DNA from: an uncultured Ruminococcus sp.
GTDB taxonomy: Bacteria > Bacillota > Clostridia > Oscillospirales > Ruminococcaceae
Assembly (NCBI GenBank): GCA_902780695.1
Contig: CACZGM010000001.1
Coordinates: 21,277 to 85,276, forward strand
Direction: 5' to 3'
Length of the DNA: 64,000 nucleotides
A model generated the notes under the pieces. It saw only the letters and a program-made list of their open reading frames with translations, searched no databases and had not been told where the DNA came from. The first letter of the stretch is position 1. Every line of letters starts with the position of its first letter. The position numbers and the translations under genes were made by a program. Shown piece after piece: positions 1-11,200 of the stretch.

Positions 1-392
1 ACGTTTGTGGCGTTCCATATACTCAGTGAGGTTATCGCCGCACAGAAAAGCACGCTTAAAATTCCGCACTGAATAAGGCTGCAGACGTATATCTCGCTGC
101 CCTTACCTCTTTTGGTGATTACCCTGATAATATACTCGGCTATGCTGCCCGTCACATCACCGATAAGCGCCAGATAGAGCGCTCCGAGAAAATCTATAGT
201 ATTATAGGCGATGATGTTGTCTGTCGCTATGAGAAAAAACGCCGCTGCAGGAATCAGCAGGATCTTTACCGCAAACACAAGCGTTCTTGCAGTGCGAAAC
301 GGCTTTCTTCTCAGCGGCAGCTGAATTGCAAAAAGCACTGCCATTACGATGATTATTTCTGTCACCCAGAGTATTACTTTTTGTGTTACCAT
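1..392 (-). CDS. N-terminal part of a multi-pass membrane protein, possibly a membrane-anchored metallophosphoesterase (runs off the window)
   Basis: The frame is open from the ATG at 392 to the window edge, so about 130 N-terminal residues are visible. They hold three to four hydrophobic segments (starting VILWVTEIIIVMAVLFA, then TLVFAVKILLIPAAAFFLIA, FLGALYLALIGDVTG and YVCSLIQCGILSVLFCAAI) and end in SIWNATNV. An AGG lies just upstream of the start, and a consensus promoter precedes it. Multi-pass N-termini ending in a short N-A-x-x-V stretch occur before the catalytic domain of membrane metallophosphoesterases, but no catalytic motif is visible here. That product name is therefore only a guess. 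It is divergently transcribed from the NRPS operon. Confidence 0.55.
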   Translation of the reverse strand, partial: MVTQKVILWVTEIIIVMAVLFAIQLPLRRKPFRTARTLVFAVKILLIPAAAFFLIATDNIIAYNTIDFLGALYLALIGDVTGSIAEYIIRVITKRGKGSEIYVCSLIQCGILSVLFCAAITSLSIWNATN

Positions 393-423
393 AAAAACCT
401 CGTTCTTCTGTATTCTATGGAAT

Positions 424-452
424 ATTATAACATTTAAAGCAGGCCTCGTCAA
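424..452 (-). promoter_or_regulatory. Sigma-A promoter of the truncated membrane-protein gene
   Basis: On the minus strand the -35 box is TTGACG (452-447) and the -10 box is TATAAT (429-424), with a 17-bp spacer. It sits about 30 bp upstream of the ATG at 392. Confidence 0.75.
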
Positions 453-510
453 GAACCGTTTTTCAGCCTGCCGCGAGGAGACACTGCAATTTGTCAGCGG
501 AGCAATATGC

Positions 511-548
511 TCCCGGGGAAACCAAAGCGATAAACCCAACCCCCGGGA
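511..548. other. GC-rich hairpin in the divergent intergenic region
   Basis: The arms TCCCGGGG (511-518) and CCCCGGGA (541-548) are perfectly complementary with a 22-nt loop. There is no T-run on either side, so it is not an obvious terminator. The 393-788 gap otherwise holds two divergent promoters and the hairpin at 596-627. No gene is supported there. Confidence 0.5.
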
Positions 549-595
549 GAGAAGAATGTAATAACAGAAAACGGCACCTCTAAATGTATCGTAAA

Positions 596-633
596 GACCG
601 CCTGTAGGATCATTCCGGCAGGCGGTCAGGTTT
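596..633 (+). terminator. Terminator-like hairpin upstream of the NRPS promoter
   Basis: The stem GACCGCCTG (596-604) pairs with CAGGCGGTC (619-627) and is followed by AGGTTTTA. No plus-strand gene lies upstream, so it may end readthrough transcription or a small unannotated transcript. The T-run is short. Confidence 0.45.
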
Positions 634-651
634 TATGACAAAAAGCCTAAA

Positions 652-674
652 ATTTATGGCACAATGGCATAAAT
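652..674. promoter_or_regulatory. Palindrome upstream of the NRPS promoter, candidate operator
   Basis: ATTTATG (652-658) and CATAAAT (668-674) are perfect inverted arms around a 9-bp centre. The site lies 14 bp upstream of the NRPS -35 box, where an activator would bind. No regulator is identified. Confidence 0.4.
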
Positions 675-687
675 CAACTTAAAAGTA

Positions 688-716
688 TTGTGTTTTATTG
701 TAAAATATGCTATAAT
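688..716 (+). promoter_or_regulatory. Promoter of the NRPS operon
   Basis: The -35 box TTGTGT (688-693) and -10 box TATAAT (711-716) are separated by 17 bp. Transcription would begin near 723. This excludes the upstream in-frame start at 690 and supports the ATG at 789. Confidence 0.7.
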
Positions 717-788
717 TTATCAGTTAAATGTATGTTTCTTTTCTTCGGTAAGGGAGAAAGCGCACAGCACTGCGAAAGGAGTACTGAT

Positions 789-3700
789 ATGAACACAAAG
801 TTTAAGGAAATGACACAGGAAAACGAAGGAAGCACCGCTTACCGTGACCCGGTCTCCGGAGCGTCCGCGGAAAACAGCGGACTGCGGGAGATCTATCCTC
901 TGCCTCAGAACCAGAAGGGTATTCTTGCGGAATGTCTCGCCAAACCGGATACGACTATCTATAACTTACCGGTTCTGTACCGTCTCTCCGACAGGCTGGA
1001 TCTTATGCGTCTGAAAAAAGCCGTTGAAACGGCGGCAGCCGCACACCCCTATATCAGCTCGTCAATAGTGACAGACTCCGACGGAGATTTCAAGGTAAAG
1101 CGGAATTACGGAGCGGCACCGACGGTTGAATACATCGAAACCGCACGGCTGCCGGAGGATCTTGTCATACCCTTTGACCTTATGAAGGACAACCTCTGTC
1201 GTCTGCGGATCTACAAGACCGATGACGGAAGCTACCTCTTTATGGATATCCATCACATCGTTTCTGACGGTACAAGTTTTGCCGTTCTTGCGCATGACAT
1301 CAACACGGCTTATTCCGGAGGCGAGGTACTGCCGGAAACATATACCGGGTTCGATTGCGCTTCCGACGAGGAAAAACTGCGGCAGACAGAAAAATATGAG
1401 AGCGCAAGGGCTTATTACGAAAAGCTGCTCTCGGGGGCAGAGCCTGAAATGCTGCCCGAAGGTGATGTATCCGGCGAAGCGCCTTCCTTAGGATATTTCA
1501 GCGTCGATACGGATATAACCGGCGCGGAAGTCAGTGTCTTCTGCCGGAAGAACAATGTGAAAAAGACTCCGTTCTTCAACGCGGTGTTCGCTTTCGTACT
1601 GGGCAAATACAATTGCAGGAACGATGTCCTGTACACCACGGTATATAACGGCAGAAAGGATCCCCGTACCGAACACATAGTGTCGATGCTGGTCAAAACC
1701 TTCCCCGTTTTCTGTCATATCGACGCGGATCAGACCGCTTCCGCCTTTGCGCAAGACCTCGGCAGACAGATCGAGGAAAGTAAGGAAAACGATATTTATT
1801 CCTTTGCGGAGATCGCCAATGAACATAACATCTCGCCCGATATCATTTTTTCATATCAGGGCAGAGATTTTCTGATAAACTCGATCGGCGGAGAGCCGGC
1901 TGAGCAGACGTTCATGGAACTGAGCGAGGCAAAAGTGCCGCTTCATATCGACCTCTATGAAAAAGACGGAAAGCTCCTCTTCTCCGGCGACTACCGCAAA
2001 GACCTGTTCAGCGCGGACTATGTGAACAGAATGATAGCCTGCCTGGAGCATACGCTGCGTGAGTTCCTCAAAGACCCGGTACTGAAGAACGTGTGTATTG
2101 CGAATGAGAGCACCTGTAAGGAAATGGATGCCCTCAACGCCACCGAGACCGACGTGCCCGACACGGATATCGTCTCGCTGTTCCGTGCGGCTGCCGAAAA
2201 ATATCCGGATCGTGAGGCGGTCATATTCCGCGATGAGGTGCTCAGCTACCGGCAGACCGATGAGATCTCCGGACGCATAGCGGGCAGTCTCCGCTCAAAC
2301 GGTATCGGCAAGGGAAAAGTGGTGTCTGTCCTGGTACATCGCGGGACCGCAATGGTAACGGCTTCGCTGGGCGTACTGAAAACGGGTGCCGCATATCAGC
2401 CGCTCGACCCCGGCTACCCCGCCGAACGTCTGAGCTTTATGATGACGGATGCCGACTGTGCACTGCTTATCGCCGATGAAGATCTGCTTGAAAAGGTCCC
2501 GGACTACAAGGGCAAAGTGCTGCTTACAAAGGAAATACCGACACTGCCCGTATGTGAGGATACGCCCGGCGCGATCTCTCCGTCCGATCTTTTCATACTG
2601 CTCTACACCTCCGGCTCTACGGGAACCCCGAAAGGCGTCATGCTCGAACACCGCAATCTCGTGAACTTCGTCACATGGTACCGCGGTTTTTACAGTCTTG
2701 ACGAGAATTCCCGCGTTGCGGCATACGCAAGCTACGGCTTTGACGCGAACATGATGGACCTGTACCCTGCCCTTACAACGGGAGCCTGCGTCTGCATAAT
2801 CGACGAGGATATACGTCTCGACCTTATCGCAATGGAAAAATGGTTCAACAGTCTGGGCATCACCCACGCGTTCATGACGACGCAGGTAGGCAGACAATTC
2901 TATTCCATGACGGATACCCCAAAGCTGAAATACCTCTCCACCGGCGGCGAAAAGCTCGTACCGCTCCCGCCGAAGTCCGGAAATCCGGAATTCTATAATG
3001 TGTACGGTCCCACGGAATGTACGATACTTACAGCGTACAAGCTCGTTGATAAGCTGTACGAGCGCATCCCGATCGGCAGAGCGCTGAGCAACTACAAATG
3101 CTATGTTGTGGACAGCAGCCTGAACAGACTGCCGCCGTTCGTTCCCGGAGAGCTTCTTATCGCGGGACGCGGAGTAGGACGCGGTTATCTGAACCGTCCC
3201 GATCTTAGCGGGAAGGCTTTCATAAAAAATCCGTTCAGTGACGAACCGGGCTTCGAGCGCGCATACCGCTCGGGCGACATAGTCCGGCTGCTCCCGAACG
3301 GAGAGATAGACTTCATCGGAAGAAATGACGGACAGGTCAAGGTGCGCGGATTCCGCATAGAGCTCACCGAGGTAGAGGGCGTTATCCGTGAATTCCCCGG
3401 TATCAAGGATGCGACAGTTCAGGCTTTCGAGGATGCTGACACCGGTGAGAAGTTCATAGCCGCATACGTCGTTTCCGACAGTACGATCGACATTTCCGCA
3501 CTGAACGACTTTATACGCGAGCACAAGCCATCGTATATGGTACCCGCCGTGACCATGCAGATAGACAGCATCCCGCTCAATCAGAACAGCAAGGTCAACA
3601 AGCGCGCTCTGCCAAAGCCTGTACCCGAAATGCACGAGGACACCGGAAAGGTCTGCGCTGCCGCCCCAATGAATGTGCTGGAGCAGGAACTTTCGGATAT

Positions 3701-6700
3701 AATTTCCGGCATTGTCGGCAGGACCGGATTCGGCATCACAGACCGCTTTATCAACATAGGTCTCAGCTCCATTTCGAGCATACGCCTTGCCATGATAATA
3801 TACAAGCGGTTCGGGATACAGCTCGATACAAGAAAGCTGATCTCGGAAGGCTGCATCCAGAGTATCGAGAACATAATACTTGCCGGTCTTCTTAAAAAGG
3901 ATGTGCAGGATAATGATATCCCGTCCGGAAAACCCGCCGAGAATGCAAATCCCGCGGTGCAGTCCTGCCGGCTCAGCTTCGCGCAGCAGGGTGTTTACAC
4001 CGAATGCCAGGCAAACCCCGACGCTGTGATGTACAACATTCCCTTCGCGGTACACTTCCCTGCGGGCATCGGCGCACAGCAGCTCGAAGCCGCCGTGCGA
4101 AGTGTGGTCGATGCTCATCCGTATATTCTCTGCCGCTTTGTTCCGAACGGCGACAACGAGATCATACAGGAGCCTGTTCCCGGCCAAAAACTTGATATAC
4201 CGTACAGTGAGATGTCTCCGGACGAGTTCGCAGCGTACAAAAAAGCGTTTGTACGCCCATTTGACCTTGCAAAGGGACCTGCGGTAAGGTTTGAGATCGT
4301 TAAAACGGACAGCCTTGTTCTGCTTGCGGATATGCATCATCTTGTCAGCGACGGCGCATCCGTGGATCTCTTTATAAGCCAGCTCTGCCTCGCGCTGAAC
4401 GGTGAGGAGCCGGAGAAAGAGAGCTACAGCTATTATGACTTTGCTTCCGAGGAAGAGATAGCACCGGAAACGGAGGAATTCTTTGCCGGACAGATGGCAG
4501 GAGTAGATGAAGCAACGCGGCTGATCCCGGATATATTTGCCGATAATCTCCCGCATACGGAGAAAAATGTGAACGCGGAGACGGATATCGCGGCGGTCAG
4601 GGAATATGCACGCAGTAACGGAGTGACCCCGGCGGCAGTATATCTTGCAGCGTGCTATATCACATTCAGCAGATATGTCTGTGAGGACACCGCCGCGATC
4701 GCTACTATCTCCAACGGCAGGAGCAATCTGAAGATCGGCAATACCCTTGGAATGTTTGTCAATACTCTTCCCCTTGTCATGACGATAGACCGGAAAGAAG
4801 ATACTGTCGGCTTTATACGCCGTGCAGCAGAGGGCTTCACAGACACCATTGCTCACGAGAGCTATCCGTTTGCCCGCATCGCGGCAAAATATGACTTCCA
4901 TCCGGCGGTATCATACGCGTATCAGATCGGAGTTATAAACGAATATTCCACAAAATACGGAACGGTATCGGCGGAACTGTTTGACCAGAATATTGCGAAG
5001 CTTCCCGTTTCAGTATTCATCAACGGTACGGAAGAAGCCGCACATATATCGGTGACTTACGATTCCGCTCTGTACAGCGAAGAGATGATGCAGGGTCTTG
5101 CAGCAAGCATCGAAAATGCCGTCCGCGGACTTATGACCTGCGGGACGCTTTCCGAGATCAGCCTTACAGACGAGGCTCAGTGGAAGGTGCTTGACGGCTA
5201 CAACCGCCCGTGGGATCTGGATTACGACAAAAGCGATACCGTTGTCACCAAATTCAGAAAGAACGCAAAGGAACAGCCTGACAAGCCGGCTGCCGTATAT
5301 AAGGATAAGACATATACTTACAGAGAACTCGACGAGCTTACGGATCGTCTGGCGGCGAAACTCCGTCATTATGTCTGCAAGACAACGGGAAAAGATTCTC
5401 TCAGGGAAGAAGTCGTGGCGATACTGCTGCCGCGGAACGAGAATGTATTTCTGCTGCCCCTGGCCGCGGTGAAGGCAGGACTTGCCTACGAGCCGCTCGA
5501 CCCCAGCTATCCGAAGGAGCGTCTCAACTTTATGGTCAGGGACGCGAACGTCTGCCTGCTTCTCGCCGAGGACAGCCTGAGAGATCTTGTGGACGAATAT
5601 GAGGGTCCGGTGCTGACAGTCAGCGAGCTTTACTCAATGGACGATGCACAGACCGTGCCTTTTGAGCAGTCTCCGGAGGATCTTTTCATACTGCTTTACA
5701 CATCAGGCTCAACAGGTACGCCCAAGGGCTGTCAGATCGAGCACAGGAACGTTGTATCTTATTCATACGGTGTGCGCAGCGATTTCTACACAAGGGATGA
5801 CAGGATCGCCGCCTATGCTTCCTTCGGCTTCGATGTGAATATGTCCGACATATTCTGCACGCTGCTCAACGGCGGTACGGTTTACCTTATCCCGGAAGAT
5901 ATACGCATGGATCTCGGAGCTCTTGCGGATTATTTCGACGAAGCCGGCATCACCGCTCTGCTGCTGACGACACAGGTAGGCGTACAGTTCCTGCTGAACT
6001 ACCCAAACATGAAGACACTGCGTATGCTGGTCATGGGCGGCGAGAAGCTCCCCGCGGTGGACCCGTCCAGACTCTCATATACAATTGTGAACGGATACGG
6101 ACCTACAGAGAACTGCTGCGGCGTAAGTCTCTTCCCGATCAAGGCATGGGAACCCAATATCCCGATCGGAAAGCCTATGAGCTCTATCCACGCTTATGTT
6201 CTTGACAAGACCGGACACAGACTCCCCGCCGGCGCGGCAGGAGAATACTGCCTGTCGGGTCCGCAGGTCAGCAGAGGCTATCTTAACCGTCCCGAAAAGA
6301 CCGCAGAGGCTTATGAGGACTGCCCGTTCAACGATTTCCGTATGTATCATACCGGCGATATCGTCCGTTACCGCCAAAACGGTGACGTGGAATTTGTCGG
6401 CCGCAGAGACGGACAGGTCAAGATACGCGGCTTCCGCATCGAGACCAAGGAAGTGGAAAGCGTGATCCGCGGCTTCGCAGGAGTCCGTGACGTGACGGTA
6501 CAGGCGTATGATTATGAGACCGGAGGAAAATACCTCGCGGCTTTCGTGGTCAGCGATACCGCACTGGACACAGCGCAGCTTGCCGAATATATAAAGACGC
6601 AGAAACCCGCTTATATGGTTCCCGCCGCGATAATGCAGATAGATAAGATACCTCTTACCGTAAATCAGAAAGTTGACAAGAAGGCCTTGCCGGAGCCCAG

Positions 6701-8219
6701 ACTGCAAAAAGCCGCCTATGTTGCGCCTTCGGGCAGGACAGAAGAGGCTCTCTGCGCCGTATTCGGCAGCGTACTCGGCATAGATCGCATGAGCGCGGAG
6801 GACGACTTCTTCGATGTGGGCGGCAGTTCCATACTTGCCATGAAGGTAGTAATGGCAGCCGAAAAAGCAGGATACAGCATCGTATATAACGATGTATTCA
6901 CCTATACAACACCGAGGGCTATGGCGGGATTTATCGACGGACGCAGTAAGGATACCGACGTTTCCGACGAAGTTCCGGCAGAAAACGAAGTGCCGGCGGC
7001 AGCCTGGATCGGCAGAGACGGCTATGATTACGGCAGGATAAACGAACTGCTCAGCCGCGGCACGATCGATGCTTTCCGCAGCGGCAGGCCCAATCCGCTG
7101 AACGATGTGCTCCTCACGGGCGCTACCGGCTATCTCGGCAGCCATGTGCTGCATGAACTGATAACGGCTCATGACGTCCGCATCTTCTGCCTGGTAAGGC
7201 CCGGCAAGGATCAGAGCGGACAGGAACGACTCATGTCGCTGCTGCGGTATTATTTCAACAGCGACTTCCGGGAGCTCTTCGGCACGAGAATAAACGTCAT
7301 TGAGGGCGATGTCACGGATCCCGGCGCACTGATGTCATTTGAGGCACCCTGCGCGGATATGACTGTCATCAACTGCGCGGCAAGCGTCAAGCATTTTGCA
7401 CGCGGCAATGAGATCGAACGCGCAAATATGGGCTCTGTCCGCAGTCTTACAGCGTGGTGCGAAAATAATAACGCCCGCCTGATACACATTTCCACAGGCA
7501 GCGTAGCGGGAGAACGTCAGAACGGAGTACCGCCGCTCAGCTTCAGGTTTGATGAGCACGTTCTGTACGCCGGTCAGGTCATAGACAACAATCAGTATGT
7601 ACATTCCAAATTTATGGCGGAGCGCCATGTCTATGAGGAAATACTCGACCGCGGTCTGCGCGCAAAGGTACTGCGCATGGGCAACCTCGCTCCGAGAGCG
7701 GAGGACGGAGAGTTCCAGATAAATTATACGACAAACAGTTACATGAACAGCTTCCGGGCATTCCGGGCACTGGGTATGATAAGCTATGACGCGCTTGACC
7801 GGAATGTGGAGTTTTCTCCGATCGACACGCTCGCGAAGGTTGTTATCGCCATTGCGGGAACGCCGGACGACTGCATCTGCTTCATCCCGCTCAACCCGCA
7901 CCGACCGCTCATGGGTGATGTAATCCGTGCGATGAACGAAGAAGGATATCCTATCCGCGGCGCGGAACCCGAGGAATTTATGTCGGCGCTGCACGAAGCG
8001 CTTTCCGACGAGACCAGGCGCGAAGCGGTAAGCACTCTGGCGGCGTACAACAGCGGCAGCAATACTCAGGAGATAGGTCCGGAGAGCTGCGACAATTCCC
8101 TTACCATGCAGATATTGGAACGTCTCGGCATCTCGTGGCCGGAGACTGGCAATGCCTACATCAGACAGTTCCTGAGAAAGTTGGGTCAGAAAGGATATTT
8201 CGGAGGAAACGGAGAATGA
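789..8219 (+). CDS. Bimodular nonribosomal peptide synthetase with terminal reductase (C-A-T-C-A-T-R)
   Basis: This is a 2,476-residue assembly line. Condensation domain 1 has HHIVSDG at residues 155-161. Adenylation domain 1 has YTSGSTGTPKG at 606-616. Carrier 1 has a G-L-S-S-I motif with the pantetheine Ser near 994. Condensation domain 2 has HHLVSDG at 1183-1189. Adenylation domain 2 has YTSGSTGTPKG at 1637-1647. Carrier 2 has GGSSI with Ser 2014. The C-terminal thioester reductase has GATGYLG at 2111-2117 and YVHSK at 2270-2274. A terminal reductase releases the peptide as an aldehyde, or as a pyrazinone after cyclisation. This architecture is known from human-gut Clostridia, where the products are dipeptide aldehydes that inhibit proteases. 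Starting with a condensation domain suggests an acylated first residue. Hand-aligned specificity residues are DAMFSGVILK (A1) and DVSLVGGCGK (A2); I do not assign substrates. The ATG at 789 follows AAAGGAG. The gene overlaps the next by 4 bp. No phosphopantetheinyl transferase is nearby. Confidence 0.93.
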   Translation: MNTKFKEMTQENEGSTAYRDPVSGASAENSGLREIYPLPQNQKGILAECLAKPDTTIYNLPVLYRLSDRLDLMRLKKAVETAAAAHPYISSSIVTDSDGDFKVKRNYGAAPTVEYIETARLPEDLVIPFDLMKDNLCRLRIYKTDDGSYLFMDIHHIVSDGTSFAVLAHDINTAYSGGEVLPETYTGFDCASDEEKLRQTEKYESARAYYEKLLSGAEPEMLPEGDVSGEAPSLGYFSVDTDITGAEVSVFCRKNNVKKTPFFNAVFAFVLGKYNCRNDVLYTTVYNGRKDPRTEHIVSMLVKTFPVFCHIDADQTASAFAQDLGRQIEESKENDIYSFAEIANEHNISPDIIFSYQGRDFLINSIGGEPAEQTFMELSEAKVPLHIDLYEKDGKLLFSGDYRKDLFSADYVNRMIACLEHTLREFLKDPVLKNVCIANESTCKEMDALNATETDVPDTDIVSLFRAAAEKYPDREAVIFRDEVLSYRQTDEISGRIAGSLRSNGIGKGKVVSVLVHRGTAMVTASLGVLKTGAAYQPLDPGYPAERLSFMMTDADCALLIADEDLLEKVPDYKGKVLLTKEIPTLPVCEDTPGAISPSDLFILLYTSGSTGTPKGVMLEHRNLVNFVTWYRGFYSLDENSRVAAYASYGFDANMMDLYPALTTGACVCIIDEDIRLDLIAMEKWFNSLGITHAFMTTQVGRQFYSMTDTPKLKYLSTGGEKLVPLPPKSGNPEFYNVYGPTECTILTAYKLVDKLYERIPIGRALSNYKCYVVDSSLNRLPPFVPGELLIAGRGVGRGYLNRPDLSGKAFIKNPFSDEPGFERAYRSGDIVRLLPNGEIDFIGRNDGQVKVRGFRIELTEVEGVIREFPGIKDATVQAFEDADTGEKFIAAYVVSDSTIDISALNDFIREHKPSYMVPAVTMQIDSIPLNQNSKVNKRALPKPVPEMHEDTGKVCAAAPMNVLEQELSDIISGIVGRTGFGITDRFINIGLSSISSIRLAMIIYKRFGIQLDTRKLISEGCIQSIENIILAGLLKKDVQDNDIPSGKPAENANPAVQSCRLSFAQQGVYTECQANPDAVMYNIPFAVHFPAGIGAQQLEAAVRSVVDAHPYILCRFVPNGDNEIIQEPVPGQKLDIPYSEMSPDEFAAYKKAFVRPFDLAKGPAVRFEIVKTDSLVLLADMHHLVSDGASVDLFISQLCLALNGEEPEKESYSYYDFASEEEIAPETEEFFAGQMAGVDEATRLIPDIFADNLPHTEKNVNAETDIAAVREYARSNGVTPAAVYLAACYITFSRYVCEDTAAIATISNGRSNLKIGNTLGMFVNTLPLVMTIDRKEDTVGFIRRAAEGFTDTIAHESYPFARIAAKYDFHPAVSYAYQIGVINEYSTKYGTVSAELFDQNIAKLPVSVFINGTEEAAHISVTYDSALYSEEMMQGLAASIENAVRGLMTCGTLSEISLTDEAQWKVLDGYNRPWDLDYDKSDTVVTKFRKNAKEQPDKPAAVYKDKTYTYRELDELTDRLAAKLRHYVCKTTGKDSLREEVVAILLPRNENVFLLPLAAVKAGLAYEPLDPSYPKERLNFMVRDANVCLLLAEDSLRDLVDEYEGPVLTVSELYSMDDAQTVPFEQSPEDLFILLYTSGSTGTPKGCQIEHRNVVSYSYGVRSDFYTRDDRIAAYASFGFDVNMSDIFCTLLNGGTVYLIPEDIRMDLGALADYFDEAGITALLLTTQVGVQFLLNYPNMKTLRMLVMGGEKLPAVDPSRLSYTIVNGYGPTENCCGVSLFPIKAWEPNIPIGKPMSSIHAYVLDKTGHRLPAGAAGEYCLSGPQVSRGYLNRPEKTAEAYEDCPFNDFRMYHTGDIVRYRQNGDVEFVGRRDGQVKIRGFRIETKEVESVIRGFAGVRDVTVQAYDYETGGKYLAAFVVSDTALDTAQLAEYIKTQKPAYMVPAAIMQIDKIPLTVNQKVDKKALPEPRLQKAAYVAPSGRTEEALCAVFGSVLGIDRMSAEDDFFDVGGSSILAMKVVMAAEKAGYSIVYNDVFTYTTPRAMAGFIDGRSKDTDVSDEVPAENEVPAAAWIGRDGYDYGRINELLSRGTIDAFRSGRPNPLNDVLLTGATGYLGSHVLHELITAHDVRIFCLVRPGKDQSGQERLMSLLRYYFNSDFRELFGTRINVIEGDVTDPGALMSFEAPCADMTVINCAASVKHFARGNEIERANMGSVRSLTAWCENNNARLIHISTGSVAGERQNGVPPLSFRFDEHVLYAGQVIDNNQYVHSKFMAERHVYEEILDRGLRAKVLRMGNLAPRAEDGEFQINYTTNSYMNSFRAFRALGMISYDALDRNVEFSPIDTLAKVVIAIAGTPDDCICFIPLNPHRPLMGDVIRAMNEEGYPIRGAEPEEFMSALHEALSDETRREAVSTLAAYNSGSNTQEIGPESCDNSLTMQILERLGISWPETGNAYIRQFLRKLGQKGYFGGNGE

Positions 8220-11200
8220 AGCTGTTCCACGAACTTATAACAGAATATGCCGCAGCGTTTCCGGACAAGGCAGCGGCAGTCGATCCGCGGGGAGAGATCA
8301 GCTACGGCGAAATGGAAAGGCTCAGTTACGGCTTTTCCCGCGTGCTTGCCGCACTGGGTACAGAAACCGGTGATGCTGTCGCGGTCTATGTGCCCTATAC
8401 CGGAGAGATACTGCTCGGTGCCGTTTCGGCACTCCGTGCGGGCGCGGTGTTCATTCCGTTTGACTGCGAATATCCCGTGGAACGCCTGACATTTATGCTT
8501 GAGGACTCCGGAGCGAAAGCGATACTGACTACGCGGGAGCTATGGGAGCAGAAGCCGCTCGGCTTTCCCGAGGAAAGAGTGGTCTTCATGGACGAGCCGC
8601 CCTCACAGGAGCAGAAGGACGTTCACTGCGAGACGCTGTCCGATAATTCCCCGGCGATGCTGCTTTATACCTCAGGCACGACAGGAAAGCCCAAGGGTGT
8701 GCTGCATATCCACAAAATGCTTCTGCACATCGCTGATTGGATGAATGTACATGAGGGAGCCGAAATGGACGGCAGCACGAGATCCGGTGTCATTACGAGT
8801 TTTTCATTTGTGGGAACTCAGATGTTCCTGCTCGGTCCGCTGTCAAAGGGCGGTACCGTGTGCATAGCTCCGGAAGCCGCGCGAAAAGATCTGGGGTATC
8901 TGCACAGTTTCCTTGCTGAACAGCACATCACCCACATCTTCGTACCTTCCGGACTTGCCGCCATACTCGCGGAGGATCATGATATCAGCGGGATCTTTGT
9001 GTTCGCGGCAGGCGAAAAGCTGAGGAATTTCAGACCGCTCGTACCCGGGAACTTCCTGATCGACAGCTACGGCAGTACGGAGACCAGCGGAGTTTTGTCA
9101 AAAAAGGTCTACGGAGACGAGACACGCATCCTCGTCGGAAAACCGTTTACAAATACAAAGACGATGATCGCGGACGAAGCTATGAAGCCGGTAAAACCCG
9201 GAGAAGCGGGAGAACTGCTGATATCCAGTGAGTTCATGTCCCGGCAGTATTGGAAGCTGCCGGAGCTGAGCAGGGAAAAATGGATAGAACTGGACGGAAC
9301 GGCATGGTTCCGCACGGGAGACAGAGCCTTGCTGACAGCAGAGGGAGATCACGACATCCTCGGACGTATCGACAATATGGTAAAGCTGCGCGGTTTCCGC
9401 ATAGAGACCGGAGAGGTGGAAGCACAAGTCTCCGCAGCAGCCATAAAACTCGGACGAAGCGATGTGAAACAGGTCGTTGTGACCGTTAAGACAGTCGGCG
9501 GCGTGGAAAATCTGGTATGCTACTATGAATCGGGTCAGGAGCTTGACAGTCAGGCTGTTACGGAGGAGATCGCCAAAAACCTGACGGAATATATGATCCC
9601 GAAGCTCTGGGTCAGAATGGACGCAATGCCGCGAAACGCTAACGGAAAGGTAATGCGCGGTGAGCTTCCGCAGCCGCGCCGTCAGCGGAAGAATTCCCAT
9701 TACGAAGCGCTCGACAGCGAGGTCCTTGCACGTCTTGTATACACGCTGGAAGATCTGCTTGATACATCGGTTTCGTTCAGTCCGGACGACAGATTCACAG
9801 ATCTTGGAGGGACATCGCTTATAGCTATAAAATATTCCGCGCTCCTACGCGAACAGGGTATCAGGATCAGCAGCGCGCAGGTGCTGCGTCTGAATGTGCT
9901 CCGCAGTATAGCGGAGGCCGCGGATATAGCTTACGAACAGCTCTGGACCGAGAAAGAGTACAGGATGATCCGGGAGGATTTTGCCGCACGGGGCGAAAAG
10001 ATCCTGAAAGTGCTTCCGATCACTCCGGAACAGGACGATATGCTGTTCAAACAGATCCTGTATCCGGATCGCTTCGACTTCAGAAGTGCCGCATTCCTTC
10101 AGGTGGACAGTCCCGTATCAGAGAAGGATCTGCGCGAGGTGCTGGATATAGTTTCCGAGGAGAACGAAGCTCTGCGCTCCGCTATCGTATTCCATGATGT
10201 CGGGGTAATACAGCAGGTCATCACGGACAGGAAGATACCGCTGGAGATCTCGGACAGCGAAGCTATCGGGTCCCGCGAGATGCTTGAGACACAGAACCGG
10301 CTTCTGTGCTCTCCGACTGACCTGCAAAGGACCTGTCCTGTACAGGTGATATATCTGCGTACAGAAGGCAGGTATATGCTGTGCGTACTTACAAACCGCA
10401 CAGCTTTCGATCAGACGAAGCGCAGTGTCTTTCTGGCGCGGCTGATGGGTCTGCTGGAAGAAAGATATCCGGAAGATGAGGCAATACGCGGGTGGCGTGA
10501 GCTGCTGGAGGAGAGCCTTACGGAAAGCACGGGCGATGCCGCCGAACACAAAGGTGAGATAAGCACGGAAAAGCCGTCGGATATCTGCGTATATTCGGAA
10601 AACGATGGTCCGAAGATAGTATTTATCCACACTGCGAACACCGGCAGTTCCGCATACTACCGTCTTGCGGCAAGGATCGGCAGCAAGGTTTCATTCTCGG
10701 TCATCGAGCCGTTCAATTTGTATCATCAGGATGAAGCGCGTTACGGCATAAAACAGATCGCGGAAAAATATATAGAGATACTGAAACGCAGACAGCCGCA
10801 GGGACCTTATATCCTCGGCGGCTGGTGCTACGGCGGTGTGATCGCGCATGAAATGGCTTGTCAGCTTGAAAAAGCGGGAGATGATGTACGGTATCTGTTT
10901 TTGCTGGACTCACACGCAACCACGAACGAACAGCTGCGGAGCTCCTTCAAAGCCATGAGTATGCAGGTCGATCGCACATACTTTGAAACAAGTCCGCTGT
11001 TCGCGGATCTCAGGGAAGCCGGAATGCTGGAGGCCGTAATACAGAACTCGATGCACTCATCGGAAGATATGATGAATCATGACCCGTCCGTTTTTCACGG
11101 GAATGTACTGTATTTCAAGCCCGATCAGATCCCGTCCGGCATATCCGAGGAAAGCCGTCGGTACTGGAAGAGAATGATGGGATTTGAAGCCGGGAACTAC

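Noticed and set aside
690-788. Upstream in-frame start for the NRPS
   Set aside because: It overlaps the -10 box at 711-716 and would lie before the transcription start. The ATG at 789 has AAAGGAG at the right distance.
2295-4901. Long antisense reading frame (868 codons) opposite the first NRPS modules
   Set aside because: It lies wholly inside clearly coding NRPS domains, has no ribosome site or recognisable domain, and is explained by codon bias of the sense strand.
6075-7172. 365-codon antisense frame opposite the second adenylation domain
   Set aside because: A mirror of adenylation and carrier codons, with no independent promoter or ribosome site.
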